DNA of 64,000 bases from Flavobacterium sp. LMO8 (GCF_009495755.1 NZ_WIBJ01000031.1:665421-729420); one strand, 5' to 3'; counted from the first letter of the stretch, positions 30,319 to 39,140 are shown. Made by a program: numbers and translations. Notes: generated by a model not told the origin, from the sequence alone.

Positions 30319-30326
30319 CAAAATTA
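30319..30326 (-). promoter_or_regulatory. -7 promoter element of the small protein-GT2-sigma operon
   Basis: Exact TAATTTTG (TAnnTTTG) on the minus strand, 19 bp before the ATG at 30299. A TTG lies 16 bp upstream of it (30343-30345), slightly closer than usual. Confidence 0.5.
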
Positions 30327-30387
30327 ATTAAAATCCAAATAACAAATCCCAAATTCCAAACAAATCTCAAAAACAAATTCAAATTTT

Positions 30388-30490
30388 TTGGAACACAGAT
30401 TTAAGAAATGGAAGAAATCTTTAAGTCGAAAAAGATTAGCACGCAGATAGAGCAGATTTGCTAATGCAAAACGCAGATTTAAGCGGATTT
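30388..30490. repeat. Dispersed intergenic repeats downstream of murB
   Basis: TTGGAACACAGAT at 30388-30400 recurs at 31691-31703 and inverted at 31738-31750. ACGCAGAT at 30441-30448 and ACGCAGATTTAAGCGGATTT from about 30471 are the other typical units. The 312-bp gap 30300-30611 holds these, AAATCCAAAT-like degenerate repeats and no gene that I can support. Confidence 0.6.
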
Positions 30491-30611
30491 CTTATGTTGC
30501 CTATGAAAAGTGAAATGCCTAAAATCAACACAAAGCAAATCTAATGTGTCTATGTGTTTAAAAAAGCACGCCAAGATTTCAAACTCCTAACTTCCTTCTC
30601 CCAACTCCCAA

Positions 30612-31619
30612 CTAAATAATATTTACTTCTGCTTCTATTGCAATTCCAAATTTTTCTAAAATGGTTTGTTGAATATTTCTCGAAAGGGCTACAATTTCTG
30701 CTCCAGTTGCGGTTCCATAATTCACTAAAACCAAAGCTTGATTTTTATGTACACCCGCATCACCAAAGCGTTTTCCTTTAAAACCGGCTTGTTCAATTAA
30801 CCAACCAGCAGGAACTTTTACTTCGGTTTCTGAAACTACATAATGCGGCATTTCTGGGTGAAGTGCTTTTGCTTTTTCGTAAGCGTCTTTTACTATAATC
30901 GGGTTTTTAAAGAAACTTCCGCTATTTCCTAATTCTTTTGGATCTGGTAATTTGCTTTGACGAATTGCAATTACAGCATTGCTAACATCTTTTAGAGTTG
31001 GGTTTTCGATTCCGTTTTGTTGTAATTCGGTTTCAATTGCTCCATAAGTAGTAGAAACTTTATGATTTCTCATAGTCAATTTAAAACAAACCGAAGTAAT
31101 GATATATTGATTTTTCAATTCGTTTTTGAATACACTTTCGCGATACTCAAATTTGCATTGTGCATTAGTGAAAGTTTCAATTTCTAATGTTTTCAAGTTT
31201 AAAGCTTCGCAAGAAAACATGGTATCTTTAATTTCAACACCGTAAGCACCTATATTTTGAATTGGAGTCGTACCAACGTTTCCGGGAATCAACGATAAAT
31301 TCTCAATTCCACCAAATTTTTGGTCAATGCACCAAAGTACAAATTCGTGCCAGTTCTCACCAGCTTGAGCTTTTACAATGGCAAAATCATCGTTTTCTTC
31401 AACAATTTCTCTTCCTTTTAAATTCACATGAACGACTAATTTTTCGATGTCTTGTGTTAAAAGCATATTACTTCCGCCACCTAAAATAAAAATATCATCG
31501 TTTTCTGTCAACACTTCTTTCAATTCATCAATCGAACTTACCGAAACAAATTGTTTGGCTTTGGCTTCAATTCCAAAAGTATTGTAATTTTTTAGAGAGA
31601 AATTGGTTTGAATATTCAT
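30612..31619 (-). CDS. murB: UDP-N-acetylenolpyruvoylglucosamine reductase
   Basis: 335 residues from ATG 31619 (MNIQTNFSLKNYNTFG). A reading frame open further upstream adds 40 residues that contain the promoter and a repeat, so it is rejected. It makes UDP-N-acetylmuramate for peptidoglycan, using FAD and NADPH. FAD-binding ILGGGSNML, SLIPGNVGTTPIQNIGAYG and the catalytic Ser in NSGSFFKNP mark a type I MurB. It is downstream of recF on the same strand but has its own promoter. Confidence 0.96.
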   Translation of the reverse strand: MNIQTNFSLKNYNTFGIEAKAKQFVSVSSIDELKEVLTENDDIFILGGGSNMLLTQDIEKLVVHVNLKGREIVEENDDFAIVKAQAGENWHEFVLWCIDQKFGGIENLSLIPGNVGTTPIQNIGAYGVEIKDTMFSCEALNLKTLEIETFTNAQCKFEYRESVFKNELKNQYIITSVCFKLTMRNHKVSTTYGAIETELQQNGIENPTLKDVSNAVIAIRQSKLPDPKELGNSGSFFKNPIIVKDAYEKAKALHPEMPHYVVSETEVKVPAGWLIEQAGFKGKRFGDAGVHKNQALVLVNYGTATGAEIVALSRNIQQTILEKFGIAIEAEVNII

Positions 31620-31636
31620 CGTAGAATAATTTTTTT

Positions 31637-31666
31637 CAAATGTAATGTTTATGTGGTAATTTTCAA
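31637..31666 (-). promoter_or_regulatory. murB promoter
   Basis: Minus strand: TTG (31666-31664), exactly 19 bp, then TACATTTG (31644-31637). This is a full match to the Bacteroidota TTG-N19-TAnnTTTG consensus, 17 bp before the murB ATG. Confidence 0.75.
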
Positions 31667-31690
31667 ATTCAACATTATGAAGTATCTTCT

Positions 31691-31750
31691 TTGGAACACA
31701 GATTAAAGAAATTTTAATAATTTTTAAAATCTGTTCCATCTGTGTTCCAA
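31691..31750. repeat. Inverted 13-bp repeat between recF and murB
   Basis: TTGGAACACAGAT (31691-31703) and its exact complement (31738-31750) enclose 34 bp that hold a further partial copy, TCTGTTCCA. It lacks a T run, so it is a repeat element more than a terminator. The same 13-mer lies on the other side of murB at 30388. Confidence 0.65.
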
Positions 31751-31763
31751 AAATTATTCAAGT

Positions 31764-32843
31764 TTAAATCGGAAATATTTTATAAGATTGATGTGTTTCT
31801 TTAATAATCAATTCCGTTCGTTCTACATGTGTATCGGAAATAAAAATTTGTCCAAAAACAGCATCATTCACCATCGTTACAATTTTTTGCACACGCGTTT
31901 CGTCCAATTTATCAAAAATATCATCAAAAAGAAGGATTGGTAATTCGCCACTTTGTTTTTTCATGAATTCGAATTGCGCCAATTTTAAAGCAATCAAAAA
32001 TGATTTCTGTTGGCCTTGCGAACCAAATTTCTTAATAGGGAAACCATCTATTTCAAAAATCAAATCATCTTTATGAATTCCAGCGCTGGTATATTGAATA
32101 ATTCGGTCTTTTTGAAGCGATTCTTCTAAAAGCGACATTAAATCTTTTTCAAATAATTGACTTTCGTATTTTAATGCAACTTTCTCATTTCCACCTGAAA
32201 TATTGGTGTGATGTTTTTCGAAAATTGGAATAAAATTGGCAAGAAATTGTTTTCTTTTTTCGAAAATTAATTGTCCGGAATTACTCAATTGCTCGTTATA
32301 AATTGATAAATTATCCGCATCAAATGTATGATTTAAAGCGAAATATTTCAATAAAGCATTTCGTTGCGCTAACGTTTTTTGGTATTGTATCAGCAATTGC
32401 AAATACGTATTGTCTAAAGTTGCAATTACACTATCAATAAATTTTCTACGTGTTTCGCTTCCCTCCACAATCAAATCGGCATCAGAAGGCGAAATAATCA
32501 CTAAAGGAATCAATCCTAAATGTTCAGAAAGTTTTTCGTAAACTTTTCCATTGCGTTTGATGGTTTTTTTTTGCCCTTTTTTTAAACTGCAAACAATTTT
32601 TTCTTCTTTATTTTTTTTTTCAAGCAAAGCATCAATCACAAAAAATTCTTCTCCGTGTTTTATATTTTGAATCGCCAACGGATTAAAATAGCTTTTTCCG
32701 TAGGCTAAATGGTAAATCGCATCTAAAATATTGGTTTTTCCAACACCGTTTTTTCCAACAAAACAATTAATCTTAGCGTCAAAATCAAATTCGATTTGGG
32801 CTAAATTTTTGTAATTAAGAAGCGATAATTGTTTTAAAAACAC
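31764..32843 (-). CDS. recF: DNA replication and repair protein RecF
   Basis: 359 residues if started at GTG 32843 ([14 protein letters not shown], the usual RecF N-terminus). ATG 32888 would place the start upstream of the expected transcription start, so I reject it. RecF loads RecA at gaps and is an SMC-like ATPase: Walker [10 protein letters not shown], signature [18 protein letters not shown], Walker [15 protein letters not shown]. No dnaA or dnaN is next to it, which is usual in this phylum. Confidence 0.93.
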   Translation of the reverse strand: MFLKQLSLLNYKNLAQIEFDFDAKINCFVGKNGVGKTNILDAIYHLAYGKSYFNPLAIQNIKHGEEFFVIDALLEKKNKEEKIVCSLKKGQKKTIKRNGKVYEKLSEHLGLIPLVIISPSDADLIVEGSETRRKFIDSVIATLDNTYLQLLIQYQKTLAQRNALLKYFALNHTFDADNLSIYNEQLSNSGQLIFEKRKQFLANFIPIFEKHHTNISGGNEKVALKYESQLFEKDLMSLLEESLQKDRIIQYTSAGIHKDDLIFEIDGFPIKKFGSQGQQKSFLIALKLAQFEFMKKQSGELPILLFDDIFDKLDETRVQKIVTMVNDAVFGQIFISDTHVERTELIIKETHQSYKIFPI

Positions 32844-32885
32844 AATAAGTATACTTTGATTTTTGACTAAAAATAGGACTTTATG

Positions 32886-32893
32886 CAAAAGTA
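32886..32893 (-). promoter_or_regulatory. -7 promoter element of recF
   Basis: Exact TACTTTTG (TAnnTTTG) on the minus strand, overlapping the ATG at 32888. It supports the downstream GTG start at 32843. Confidence 0.55.
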
Positions 32894-32948
32894 AATCGAA
32901 TTTGTTAAAAATATATACTAAAATGGTTTTTAATTTTAATAAAAATTA

Positions 32949-32956
32949 TATTTTTG
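32949..32956 (+). promoter_or_regulatory. -7 promoter element of the TPR protein-ribH operon
   Basis: Exact TATTTTTG (TAnnTTTG), 22 bp before the ATG at 32979. A -33 TTG is not evident. Confidence 0.5.
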
Positions 32957-32978
32957 CACCTCATTAAATTTAATATAA

Positions 32979-33758
32979 ATGGCAACATATAACAAAAGAG
33001 GTTACAAAGCTCCAAAACCAGAAGAAGCTAAAGTTGAAAACGAATTGGAAGAAGTAATTGATACTACAGATAGTACAACCGCTGAGGTTTTCAATACATT
33101 AGACGAAACAGCATCAAAAACGGAAGATTGGGTAGCTAAAAATCAAAAAGTAATTTTAGGAGTGGTTGGAGCAATTGCAATCGCAACTTTAGGTTATTTG
33201 TTATACAATCGTTTTGTTGTGGAGCCAAAAGAAGAAAAAGCAGCTAACGAAATTTTTCAAGCACAACAATATTTTCAACAAGCAGTTGATGCTACAGAGA
33301 AAAACGATTCTTTATACAATTTAGCACTTAAAGGTGGTGATGGTAAATTAGGGTTTATCGGAGTTGCAGAGCAATATTCAGGAACTGATGCAGGAAACTT
33401 AGCTAATTACCATGCTGGTATGGCTTACTTAAACTTAGGTGATTTTAAAAATGCAATTACGTATTTAGAGAAATTCAAATCGGAAGATGCTATTTTAAAA
33501 CCATTGGCTTTAGGAGCTATCGGAGATGCTTTATCGGAAACTAATAAAGTAGAAGATGCTATTTCTTATTACAAAAAAGCAGCTGAAGCTTCTGAAAATG
33601 ATTTCACAACGCCAAGATATTTATTAAAAGCAGCTCAATTAAGTTTATCAGCTGGTAAAAAAGCAGAAGCACATGCTTTGTTTGTTGAGATTAAAGAGAA
33701 ATATGAAACTTCTAAAGAAGGAATGAATATTGATGCTTTCATTGCAATGACTGAATAA
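32979..33758 (+). CDS. Membrane-anchored tetratricopeptide protein (YfgM-like)
   Basis: 259 residues: a charged cytoplasmic N-terminus, a membrane helix (about 60-77, VILGVVGAIAIATLGYLLY), and a C-terminal TPR array (about 130-255; NYHAGMAYLNLGDFKNAITYLEKF is a clear unit). The layout matches YfgM-type proteins, which assist envelope protein folding at the translocon, although a specific role here is inference. It is followed 2 bp later by ribH, so the two share an mRNA. Confidence 0.87.
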   Translation: MATYNKRGYKAPKPEEAKVENELEEVIDTTDSTTAEVFNTLDETASKTEDWVAKNQKVILGVVGAIAIATLGYLLYNRFVVEPKEEKAANEIFQAQQYFQQAVDATEKNDSLYNLALKGGDGKLGFIGVAEQYSGTDAGNLANYHAGMAYLNLGDFKNAITYLEKFKSEDAILKPLALGAIGDALSETNKVEDAISYYKKAAEASENDFTTPRYLLKAAQLSLSAGKKAEAHALFVEIKEKYETSKEGMNIDAFIAMTE

Positions 33759-33760
33759 GA

Positions 33761-34246
33761 ATGGCAACAGAAAATAAAAATTTATCCAATTACGATAAAA
33801 ACACAATCCCAAACGCGAAAGATTTTCGGTTTGGGATTGTTGTTTCAGAATGGAACGAACAAGTAACCGAAGGTTTATATAACGGAGCTTTCTCAGCTTT
33901 AACAGATTGTGGTGCTTTGCCAGAAAATATCATCCGTTGGAATGTGCCGGGAAGTTTCGAATTGATTTTCGGAGCACGCCAAATGCATGAAAAATTAGAG
34001 CTAGATGCTGTAATTGTAATTGGTTGTGTAATTAAAGGGGAAACCATGCATTTCGAGTTTGTTTGCGAAGGCGTAACACAAGGCATGAAGGATTTGAATC
34101 TTTTATATGATGTGCCAACCATTTTTTGCGTGCTAACCGATAACAACATGCAACAATCATTAGATAGAAGTGGTGGGAAACACGGTAATAAAGGTGTAGA
34201 AGCTGCAATAGCTGCAATTAAAATGGTAGATTTGAATAGAAAATAA
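33761..34246 (+). CDS. ribH: 6,7-dimethyl-8-ribityllumazine synthase
   Basis: 161 residues. It catalyses the penultimate riboflavin step as an icosahedral or pentameric enzyme. VVSEWNEQVTEGLYNGA, PGSFELIFGARQM, GCVIKGETMHFEFVCEGVTQG (with the catalytic His) and GVLTDNNMQQ-like VLTDNNMQQSLDR are the active-site motifs. It starts 2 bp after the TPR gene and ends before a good terminator. Other rib genes are not in the window. Confidence 0.97.
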   Translation: MATENKNLSNYDKNTIPNAKDFRFGIVVSEWNEQVTEGLYNGAFSALTDCGALPENIIRWNVPGSFELIFGARQMHEKLELDAVIVIGCVIKGETMHFEFVCEGVTQGMKDLNLLYDVPTIFCVLTDNNMQQSLDRSGGKHGNKGVEAAIAAIKMVDLNRK

Positions 34247-34273
34247 AAGGATTTCCTTTAAAATCAATATACT

Positions 34274-34300
34274 AATCCCGATTTTCATCGGGATTTTTTG
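34274..34300 (+). terminator. Terminator after ribH
   Basis: A perfect 9-bp stem (34274-34282 with 34287-34295) with a TTTC loop, followed by TTTTTG; 28 bp after the ribH stop. Confidence 0.88.
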
Positions 34301-34361
34301 TTAACAAAAATTTGGAGGTTAAAAGCGTAAAAATCCCTAAATTTGAAAAAAATAATGCGAT

Positions 34362-34661
34362 ATGTTTAAGTTTGGAAGAGGAGGATTCAAATTGCCACAA
34401 AATAAAAAGTTTAATTATACACCACGTCATTACCAAGGTAAAGAGGTGGATAATCCGTTCGATTTTGATTCTTCAATCAGAAAAGACAGAGAGTCAGTTA
34501 ATTATAATGATTTTAGAGCACATTGGAGCGAAGCCAGAACCAGCAGTCGTCACAGAGGAAACCGTCAATTTAATATGAGAATTTTGATTATCATATTAGT
34601 TTTGTTATTGGTTTTTATGTACATCATCGATTTTGATTTATCCATTTTTAAAAGAAAATAA
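34362..34661 (+). CDS. Small conserved membrane protein
   Basis: 99 residues. The soluble N-terminal part is basic and aromatic (MFKFGRGGFKLPQNKKFNYTP) and a single C-terminal membrane helix (about 73-89) is followed by a short tail. Flavobacterial homologues are often mislabelled riboflavin synthase subunit beta because they sit beside ribH; nothing here supports that activity. It is 2 bp upstream of the Crp/Fnr regulator gene and probably co-transcribed with it. Confidence 0.75.
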   Translation: MFKFGRGGFKLPQNKKFNYTPRHYQGKEVDNPFDFDSSIRKDRESVNYNDFRAHWSEARTSSRHRGNRQFNMRILIIILVLLLVFMYIIDFDLSIFKRK

Positions 34662-34663
34662 AT

Positions 34664-35332
34664 ATGAATAATAGTATTTGGTTTTTTGATAATATTGATG
34701 TTTTTCAAATTCTTTGTCCGCATAAATTTACCGAATACAAGAAAGATCACTCTTTTAACTTTTTTAAAAAAGGCGATTATATCTATTTTGAAGATGATAT
34801 TGCTAATAAAGTTTTTTTGGTTAATTCTGGTAAAATTAAAGTAGGTTATCTTACTGAAGATGGAGAGGAAATGATTACTGCTATTTTATCCAAAGGACAG
34901 ATTTTTGGAGAAAAAGCCATTTTAGGTGAAGAAAAAAGAAATGAATTTGCTCAAGCATTAGATAATGAAGCGTCAACTTGTGTGGTTACTTTGGATATAA
35001 TGCACGAATTACTTCGACAAAATACAGAATTTAGTATTTCGATTTATAAATTCATCGGTTATCGCTTTAAAAAATTAGAACGAAGGCTACAAATTATGCT
35101 TTTCAAAGATGCTAAAACACGTTTATTAGAATTTTTAAAAGAATTAGCAGATGATTACGGATTTAAAAATGCAGTTTCAGGTGATACTGTTATTAAGCAT
35201 CCATTTACTCAAAAAGATATCGCTTCATTAATTGGTTTATCGAGACCAACATTGAATATTTTAATCAATGAACTTCAAGATGAAAAAGTATTAACTTTTG
35301 AACGAAAACAAATAATTCTTTATAAAAATTAG
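34664..35332 (+). CDS. Crp/Fnr family transcriptional regulator
   Basis: 222 residues: an N-terminal cyclic-nucleotide-type effector domain (about 25-135; GDYIYFEDDIANKVFLVNSGKIKVG, GQIFGEKAIL), a dimer helix, and a winged HTH (about 165-215; FTQKDIASLIGLSRPTLNILI). The N-terminus has a single Cys, so it is not an Fe-S sensor of the FNR type, and the effector pocket does not show a clear cAMP signature. It starts 2 bp after the small membrane protein gene. A palindrome just after its stop is a likely binding site. Confidence 0.9.
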   Translation: MNNSIWFFDNIDVFQILCPHKFTEYKKDHSFNFFKKGDYIYFEDDIANKVFLVNSGKIKVGYLTEDGEEMITAILSKGQIFGEKAILGEEKRNEFAQALDNEASTCVVTLDIMHELLRQNTEFSISIYKFIGYRFKKLERRLQIMLFKDAKTRLLEFLKELADDYGFKNAVSGDTVIKHPFTQKDIASLIGLSRPTLNILINELQDEKVLTFERKQIILYKN

Positions 35333-35335
35333 TTG

Positions 35336-35351
35336 TGTTAGTTAGCTAACA
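35336..35351. promoter_or_regulatory. Candidate Crp/Fnr operator
   Basis: TGTTAG-N4-CTAACA, a perfect 6-4-6 dyad with the geometry of Crp/Fnr sites (compare TTGAT-N4-ATCAA). It begins 4 bp after the regulator's stop codon and lies about 100 bp before the outer membrane protein ATG. A second dyad, TGAAGAA-N9-TTCTTCA (35407-35429), lies nearer the gene. Confidence 0.45.
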
Positions 35352-35453
35352 TTTTTTTCATTTTTCTGAATATAATTTTGAACATCATTTTATTGTTAAA
35401 ATGTATTGAAGAAGTATTGAAGTTCTTCATATTAACTAAATTAGCTCGAAAAG

Positions 35454-36332
35454 ATGAAAAAAATTGTATTTGCTTTTATAGTATTTGTATCAAGTAATAT
35501 TTTTTCACAAGGCTGCAGTGATGCCGGATTTTGCACCTCCGAAAATATGAAATATGGCACTATGGTTGATTCTTTAAAACATACAGTAAAGTTTGGAATC
35601 AATCAAGGTAGTGCAGATTTTGATGTATCGGTATTTGGTATGTACTTAGAATACAAATATCAAATAAGCGAAAAATTAAATTTTGGAACAAGAATAAATT
35701 ACACAAGTCAAAGTAACGATGCTGTTTCATCAAGCGCAATTTCTGATGGATATATTATTGCAGATTATTTGATAAATCCAACAATTAGTGCAAGTATAGG
35801 ATTAAAAATTCCATTTACCGATGGAAATGTAAAAGAAAATGGTGTTGCTTTACCAATGGACTTACAACCGAGTTTGGGAACATATGATTTAGTGTTGGGT
35901 GTGTCAAAAAAATATAATAATTTATTTTTTGCTCTGGGATATCAACAACCGCTGAATAAGATTAAAAACACTTTTTTTAAGCCATTAGGTACAAATGAAT
36001 TTTTTACAACAAATCAATTTAATAGAGCGCCCGATTTATTATTGCGAGTAGGTTATAACTACGAAATAACTAATAAATGGAAACTAAGCCCAAGTTTGCT
36101 CCCAATCTACCATTTAGCTAATGACACTTTTGAAGATGTTACCAATCAGGAAATTCAGATAAAAGGATCAGAAGGCTTAACACTGAATGCGAATCTGTTG
36201 GTTCAATATGCAATTAACGATAAAAATGCGCTCGAATTTAATTTTGGTTCACCATTAATTGTAAGAGATGCTAGACCTGATGGATTAACTCGCTCTTATG
36301 TTATGAATTTAGAATATAAATATCGATTTTAG
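35454..36332 (+). CDS. Putative outer membrane beta-barrel protein
   Basis: 292 residues with a signal peptide (1-18, ending NIFSQ) and a mature N-terminus that starts with a GCSDAGFC cysteine pair. The rest is alternating hydrophobic strands, and the C-terminal YVMNLEYKYRF ends in Phe as outer membrane barrels do. I cannot name a substrate. It follows the Crp/Fnr gene and the candidate operator, which suggests that it is the regulated target. A strong terminator follows. Confidence 0.75.
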   Translation: MKKIVFAFIVFVSSNIFSQGCSDAGFCTSENMKYGTMVDSLKHTVKFGINQGSADFDVSVFGMYLEYKYQISEKLNFGTRINYTSQSNDAVSSSAISDGYIIADYLINPTISASIGLKIPFTDGNVKENGVALPMDLQPSLGTYDLVLGVSKKYNNLFFALGYQQPLNKIKNTFFKPLGTNEFFTTNQFNRAPDLLLRVGYNYEITNKWKLSPSLLPIYHLANDTFEDVTNQEIQIKGSEGLTLNANLLVQYAINDKNALEFNFGSPLIVRDARPDGLTRSYVMNLEYKYRF

Positions 36333-36350
36333 TTTTTAAAGTTTGTTTTT

Positions 36351-36386
36351 ATAAACCTACATTTTTTATGTAGGTTTATTTTTTTT
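36351..36386 (+). terminator. Terminator after the outer membrane protein gene
   Basis: A perfect 12-bp stem (36351-36362 with 36368-36379) with a T5 loop, followed by seven T. Confidence 0.9.
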
Positions 36387-36412
36387 ATAAAGAAAACCAC
36401 ATATAAATTCTT

Positions 36413-36420
36413 TATTTTTG
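36413..36420 (+). promoter_or_regulatory. -7 promoter element of the mutL operon
   Basis: Exact TATTTTTG (TAnnTTTG), 28 bp before the mutL ATG and just after the preceding terminator. Confidence 0.55.
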
Positions 36421-36448
36421 CAATTCACCTAAATTCATTATTCGTCAA

Positions 36449-38305
36449 ATGACTGCGAGTATTATTCAACTTTTACCCGATCATGTTGCCAATCAAATTG
36501 CTGCTGGAGAAGTCGTTCAACGACCAGCTTCTGTAGTAAAAGAATTGTTAGAAAATGCTGTAGATGCAAAAGCTACAGATATCAAATTAATCGTTAAAGA
36601 AGCCGGAAAAACTTTAGTTCAAGTAATTGATAACGGTTTAGGAATGAACACCACCGATGCACGTTTGTGTTTCGAACGTCATGCGACATCTAAAATTCGC
36701 CAAGCGGAAGATTTATTTGATTTACATACCAAAGGTTTTCGTGGAGAAGCATTGGCTTCTATTGCTGCAATTGCGCATGTAGAAATGAAAACCAAACAAG
36801 ATCAGGAAGAATTAGGAACGCATATCGTAATTGAAGGCAGTAAATTAGTTACACAAGAAGTAGCGGTTTTGCCAAAAGGAACTTCGTTTGCGGTTAAAAA
36901 TTTGTTTTTTAATATTCCAGCTCGAAGAAATTTCCTAAAATCAGAAACAGTTGAATTTCGTCATGTGATGGATGAATTTCAGCGTGTGGCAATGGCGCAT
37001 CCGTCGATTTCATTTACGTTGATTCATAACGGAAGTGAGTTGTATAATTTACCAAGTTCAAATTATCGTCAAAGAATCGTAAATGTTTTTGGTGGAAAAA
37101 CCAATGAAAAATTAGTACCCGTTTCAGAAGAAACCGAGTTAATCAATATCACAGGATTTGTTGTAAAACCAGAATTCGCTAAGAAGAGTAGAGGCGAACA
37201 GTTTTTCTTTGTAAACGATAGATACATCAAAAGTGCCTATTTGCATCATTCTATCATGAGTGCTTACGAAGGTTTGTTAAAGGAGGGCAATCAACCAAGT
37301 TATTTCTTGTATTTACAAGTGCCACCGCATACTATTGATATCAATATCCATCCAACCAAAACAGAAATTAAGTTCGATGACGAACATTCGTTATATGCTA
37401 TTTTGCGTTCGGCTGTAAAACATAGTTTAGGACAATTTAACGTAGCGCCAGTTTTAGATTTTGAACGCGATTCAAATTTAGACACGCCATATCAATACAA
37501 AGATAAAGAAGCCGATTTTCCTACGATTCAAGTTGATTCTAGTTTTAATCCGTTTGCCAATGATAAACCAGCTGCTAAATCGCTTTCTTCTTTTGGAAGT
37601 TACAAGAGAGAAACGTCAACGGCAAGTTGGGAAAGTTTATATGTTGGATTAAAACAAGAAGCTCAAGAAATAGAGCAATTTTCGTTTGAAAGTGCAGAAG
37701 TTACAGGAACTTTATTTTCTGAAGATACTGTAGAAAGTGCACCAACTTCAACCTATCAAATTCATAAAAAATATATTGTTAGTGCCATAAAATCAGGTAT
37801 GTTGGTGATTGATCAACGACGTGCGCATGAACGCATTTTGTATGAACAATTTTTGACTAATATTACTGTTTTCAAAGCTTCAAGTCAGCAATTGTTATTT
37901 CCTTTAACAGTGTATTTTTCGTCAGATGAAATGCAGTTATTGAAAGAATTACAACCTACATTAGAAAATACAGGATTTGTTTTTGACGCGTTTAATGTGG
38001 ATTCCGTTCAAATTTCGGGCTTACCCATTTTAATGGCAGAAAGCGAAGTTTCAATCGTTTTAGAAGAATTAATCAGTAATTTACAAAATGAAATTCCGGA
38101 AAGTAGTTTTTCGCAAAGTGATAGCATTGCAAAATCGATGGCTAAAAGTTTGGCTGTAAAAACAGGAACTTATATGACTGTAAAAGAGCAAGAAAATTTA
38201 GTAAATTCATTGTTTGCTTGTAAAGACCCAAATGTTTCCCCTTTTCAAAAACCCACATTTATTACCTTAACGGTAGAAGATTTAGATAAAAGATTTGCTC
38301 TATGA
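36449..38305 (+). CDS. mutL: DNA mismatch repair protein MutL
   Basis: 618 residues. The GHL ATPase domain is intact (ELLENAVDAKATDI, DNGLGM, ATSKI, GFRGEALASI). The C-terminal dimerisation domain is present, but the metal sites of MutL endonucleases are not. The DQHAxxE motif reads DQRRAHE from D455, and the terminal CPHGRP motif reads SPFQKP. This protein therefore probably does not nick DNA itself. It opens an operon with two rhomboid genes and overlaps the next gene by 4 bp (ATGA). Confidence 0.96.
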   Translation: MTASIIQLLPDHVANQIAAGEVVQRPASVVKELLENAVDAKATDIKLIVKEAGKTLVQVIDNGLGMNTTDARLCFERHATSKIRQAEDLFDLHTKGFRGEALASIAAIAHVEMKTKQDQEELGTHIVIEGSKLVTQEVAVLPKGTSFAVKNLFFNIPARRNFLKSETVEFRHVMDEFQRVAMAHPSISFTLIHNGSELYNLPSSNYRQRIVNVFGGKTNEKLVPVSEETELINITGFVVKPEFAKKSRGEQFFFVNDRYIKSAYLHHSIMSAYEGLLKEGNQPSYFLYLQVPPHTIDINIHPTKTEIKFDDEHSLYAILRSAVKHSLGQFNVAPVLDFERDSNLDTPYQYKDKEADFPTIQVDSSFNPFANDKPAAKSLSSFGSYKRETSTASWESLYVGLKQEAQEIEQFSFESAEVTGTLFSEDTVESAPTSTYQIHKKYIVSAIKSGMLVIDQRRAHERILYEQFLTNITVFKASSQQLLFPLTVYFSSDEMQLLKELQPTLENTGFVFDAFNVDSVQISGLPILMAESEVSIVLEELISNLQNEIPESSFSQSDSIAKSMAKSLAVKTGTYMTVKEQENLVNSLFACKDPNVSPFQKPTFITLTVEDLDKRFAL

Positions 38306-39102
38306 TGAATAATATGACCGATACCGTAAAACAGTTATTAATTATTAACGTTTTATTTTTTATAGGAAGTTATTTTGTGCCACAAGCCAATGAATTATTA
38401 TCGCTACATTATTTTGAGAGCGATGGTTTTAAATTCTGGCAACCCATTACGCATATGTTTATGCATGGAAGTTTGATGCATATTTTCTTTAATATGTTTG
38501 CTTTGGTTTCGTTTGGAAGTGCTTTAGAGCATTTTTGGGGCGCTAAAAAGTTTTTGTTTTTTTACCTTTCTTGTGGAATTGGAGCAGCTTTAATTCAATC
38601 TGGAATAAATTATTATGAGTTTCATTCTTTAATTAATGAAATTTCAATAACTTCAATTTCTGAAGCCGATATGAGACTAATGTTAAATGCTGATATGAGT
38701 GATGGAATTTCATTTAGATCTGATTTGTTATTTGAAGCAACAAAACCCCTATTGGAAAAATATAATTTTGATACTGATAATTTTACGATTTTGTTTCAAG
38801 CAGCTTGTGAAAATCAAGGAATTATGGTTGGAGCTTCAGGAGCAATTTATGGCTTGTTAGTTGCTTTTGCCTTTATGTTTCCTAATGCAGAATTAGCTTT
38901 ACTATTTATTCCAGTTCCCATTAAAGCAAAGTATTTTGTTCCCGTAATTGTCTTGTTAGATTTATTTTCTGGAGTTACAGGATATAGTATTTTTGGTGGA
39001 GGAATTGCTCATTTTGCGCACGTTGGTGGTGCTTTATTTGGTTTTATTATGATGTGGTATTGGAAGAAAAACCAGTTTGATAAAAACCGCTGGGATAGAT
39101 AG
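38302..39102 (+). CDS. Rhomboid family intramembrane serine protease (first)
   Basis: 266 residues with about six membrane helices. The catalytic dyad is S179 (GASGAIYG) and H240 (AHFAHVGG). Rhomboid oxyanion residues are seen in HMFMHGSLMHIFFNM. A polar insertion of ~70 residues (about 104-172) sits before the catalytic Ser. It overlaps mutL by 4 bp; ATG 38305 or 38314 would also be possible starts. Substrates are unknown. This mutL-rhomboid-rhomboid order is typical of flavobacteria. Confidence 0.93.
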   Translation: MMNNMTDTVKQLLIINVLFFIGSYFVPQANELLSLHYFESDGFKFWQPITHMFMHGSLMHIFFNMFALVSFGSALEHFWGAKKFLFFYLSCGIGAALIQSGINYYEFHSLINEISITSISEADMRLMLNADMSDGISFRSDLLFEATKPLLEKYNFDTDNFTILFQAACENQGIMVGASGAIYGLLVAFAFMFPNAELALLFIPVPIKAKYFVPVIVLLDLFSGVTGYSIFGGGIAHFAHVGGALFGFIMMWYWKKNQFDKNRWDR

Positions 39103-39140
39103 TTTTTAGAAAATAGAATTAAGAGCAAAGAAAACAGAAA

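Noticed and set aside
31619-31739. Longer N-terminus for murB
   Set aside because: The extension contains a full consensus promoter and one arm of a repeat, and has no similarity to MurB.
34312-34578. Plus-strand open frame overlapping the 99-residue membrane protein gene
   Set aside because: Different frame over a better-supported gene with a membrane helix and tight spacing to the next gene.
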